A stretch of DNA of 64,000 bases from Rheinheimera sp. EpRS3. GTDB lineage: Bacteria; Pseudomonadota; Gammaproteobacteria; Enterobacterales; Alteromonadaceae. The notes below the pieces were generated by a model. It made no database searches. It was given only the letters and a program-made list of their open reading frames with translations, and had not been told where the DNA came from. Shown here piece after piece: positions 62,941-64,000 of the stretch; the stretch's first letter is position 1, and every line of letters begins with the position of its first letter. The position numbers were made by a program, and so were the translations under genes. The stretch is from positions 248,001-312,000 of the forward strand of contig NZ_LNQS01000010.1 in assembly GCF_001513785.1 (NCBI RefSeq). The letters run 5' to 3'.

Positions 62941-64000
62941 AAAACGCCTCACCGTATCGTATCGCAGTAGTAGAGGACGACCCGGCACTGCTGGAGCTGC
63001 TGCAGGAGGAACTAACCAGCCATGGCTATCAGATAGCAGCCTGTGACAGTGCCGAAGCCTTGTTAGCGCAACTGGAAGATTTAACACCCGATCTGGTAAT
63101 AAGCGATATCCGCCTGCCGGGTATTGATGGTATGGCACTGCTGCAGCGCTTACGCCAGCAACCTAAGCCACCGGCATTACTGCTAATCACCGCTTTTGGC
63201 ACCGTGCGTCAGGCCGTGGCAGCCCTAAAACAGGGTGCCGATGACTTTCTTACCAAACCACTGGATTTAGAACATCTGCTGCTGAGTGTTGAGCGCTTAC
63301 TGGCGCATAAAGCGCTGCAACAAGAAGTGCAACAATACCGCCAGAGCAGCCAGCAAGGGCCGGGCGGTATGATCGGCCAAAGCCGTGCTATGCGCCGTTT
63401 ATACCAGCAAACTGAGCGCATAGCCAAAGCGCAGGGCGCTGTATTAATTCTGGGCGAAAGCGGCAGCGGTAAAGAGCTGGTAGCGCAGGCACTACACCAA
63501 CACAGTGATCGCGCCAGCCAGCCCTTTATTGCAGTAAATTGTGCCGGTATTCCGGCCGAGCTGATGGAAAGTGAATTTTTCGGCCACGCTGCCGGGGCCT
63601 ACACCGGTGCGCGTAACAGCCGCGCCGGGCTATTTAAACAGGCTGATGGCGGCACCCTGCTGCTGGACGAAATAGCCGAAATGCCGCTGCTGTTGCAGGC
63701 CAAATTATTGCGCGTACTGCAGGAAGGCCGCATGCGGCCGGTGGGTGGCGATGAAGAAGTAGCGGTTGATGTACGCATTATTGCCGCCACGCATCAGAAT
63801 TTAGAACAGCTGGTTGACGCCAGCCAGTTTCGTGCCGATTTATTCTTCCGGTTGGAAACCTTTACGCTGAATATACCGCCGCTGCGCGAGCGTGCCGACG
63901 ATCTGGAGCTGCTGGCGCAGCATTTTCTGGCACAGTTAAAACAAAAACAACCGGCGAATGTCCACAGTATCAGCAGCGATGCGCTGGACTGCCTGTACCG
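62937..64000 (+). CDS. NtrC-family sigma-54 response regulator (partial, C-terminus outside window)
   Basis: About 354 residues are visible before the window ends. The receiver has EDD at 13-15, the phospho-acceptor Asp57 in LVISDIRLPG and Lys107 in LTKPLD. The AAA+ domain has Walker A GESGSGKE (173-180), and a sigma-54-contact loop reading GAYTGA (220-225) instead of the usual GAFTGA, a Phe-to-Tyr change. Walker B is GGTLLLDEI and the arginine region is FRADLFFRLETF. The missing part should include the Fis-type helix-turn-helix. Start ATG overlaps the kinase stop. It is expected to activate the sigma-54 promoter at 61321. Confidence 0.92.
   Translation, partial: MKNASPYRIAVVEDDPALLELLQEELTSHGYQIAACDSAEALLAQLEDLTPDLVISDIRLPGIDGMALLQRLRQQPKPPALLLITAFGTVRQAVAALKQGADDFLTKPLDLEHLLLSVERLLAHKALQQEVQQYRQSSQQGPGGMIGQSRAMRRLYQQTERIAKAQGAVLILGESGSGKELVAQALHQHSDRASQPFIAVNCAGIPAELMESEFFGHAAGAYTGARNSRAGLFKQADGGTLLLDEIAEMPLLLQAKLLRVLQEGRMRPVGGDEEVAVDVRIIAATHQNLEQLVDASQFRADLFFRLETFTLNIPPLRERADDLELLAQHFLAQLKQKQPANVHSISSDALDCLY

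Noticed and set aside
1-64000. CRISPR arrays, prophage, insertion sequences or integrative elements
   Set aside because: No direct-repeat/spacer pattern, transposase, integrase or structural phage genes were seen; gene order and codon use look chromosomal throughout.

Overview
The window is about 64 kb of gene-dense chromosome from a heterotrophic aquatic gammaproteobacterium. The long glutamine-rich SbcC, the TonB-dependent receptors, the laminarin-type sugar locus, and the mix of tRNA-His, dgt, mdtABC and sbcDC point to the Alteromonadales-like Rheinheimera/Alishewanella/Arsukibacterium neighbourhood. That placement is inference from gene content, not a database result. No phage, insertion sequence, CRISPR array, rRNA or plasmid module was seen. 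Both window edges cut genes: a DUF1285 gene on the left and an NtrC-type regulator on the right.

Layout. 1-2.3 kb: end of a DUF1285 gene, tRNA-His, and an MscS-type channel with a DUF481 outer-membrane protein. 2.4-6.6 kb: sbcD-sbcC nuclease operon. 6.7-11.6 kb: a stress/envelope cluster with an OsmY-like BON protein, a ferritin-like helical protein, a sigma-54 activator with a degenerate receiver, a fused dual-specificity phosphatase/diacylglycerol kinase, a small lipoprotein and a DUF1328 membrane peptide. 11.8-19.1 kb: mdtABC-like RND efflux operon. 19.2-22.3 kb: LysR regulator, paired YdcZ-type transporter halves and an exported alpha/beta hydrolase. 22.6-36.2 kb: a complete beta-glucan (probably laminarin) utilization locus with TonB receptor, SapC, cupin-like protein, GH16, GH3, two MFS transporters, GH1 and a LacI regulator; matching LacI-type operators sit before the receptor and between the divergent transporter/GH1 units. 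36.2-39.1 kb: aldehyde dehydrogenase and dgt. 39.2-43.6 kb: a DesK/DesR-type two-component system divergent from a hydrolase/ABC-exporter operon, with a perfect inverted repeat between them. 43.8-47.1 kb: a TonB receptor behind a near-consensus Zur box, then a DUF1624 membrane protein. 47.1-50.2 kb: a DUF2235 hydrolase fused to a PilZ domain, an SDR and a renalase-like flavoprotein. 50.2-59.4 kb: two iron-uptake modules (TonB receptor plus PepSY membrane protein) and an OmpR-type two-component system, with Fur-box-like sites at their promoters. 59.4-60.8 kb: AtoE-type fatty-acid transporter. 60.9-64 kb: a DUF4168 exported protein divergent from a histidine kinase/NtrC-type regulator pair.

How it fits together. 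The most notable signal is a shared sigma-54 promoter pattern (TGGCA-N9-GGC, that is GG-N10-GC) directly upstream of three small envelope/stress genes: BON at 7239, DUF1328 at 11541 and DUF4168 at 61271. Two sigma-54 activators are encoded in the same window, each near one or more of these genes. The DUF4168/kinase/regulator arrangement resembles zraP-zraSR. Together these suggest a sigma-54-driven envelope-stress regulon with unconventional effectors. Other points of interest are the DUF2235-PilZ fusion, the Zur-box-linked siderophore-type receptor, and the compact LacI-controlled glucan locus.
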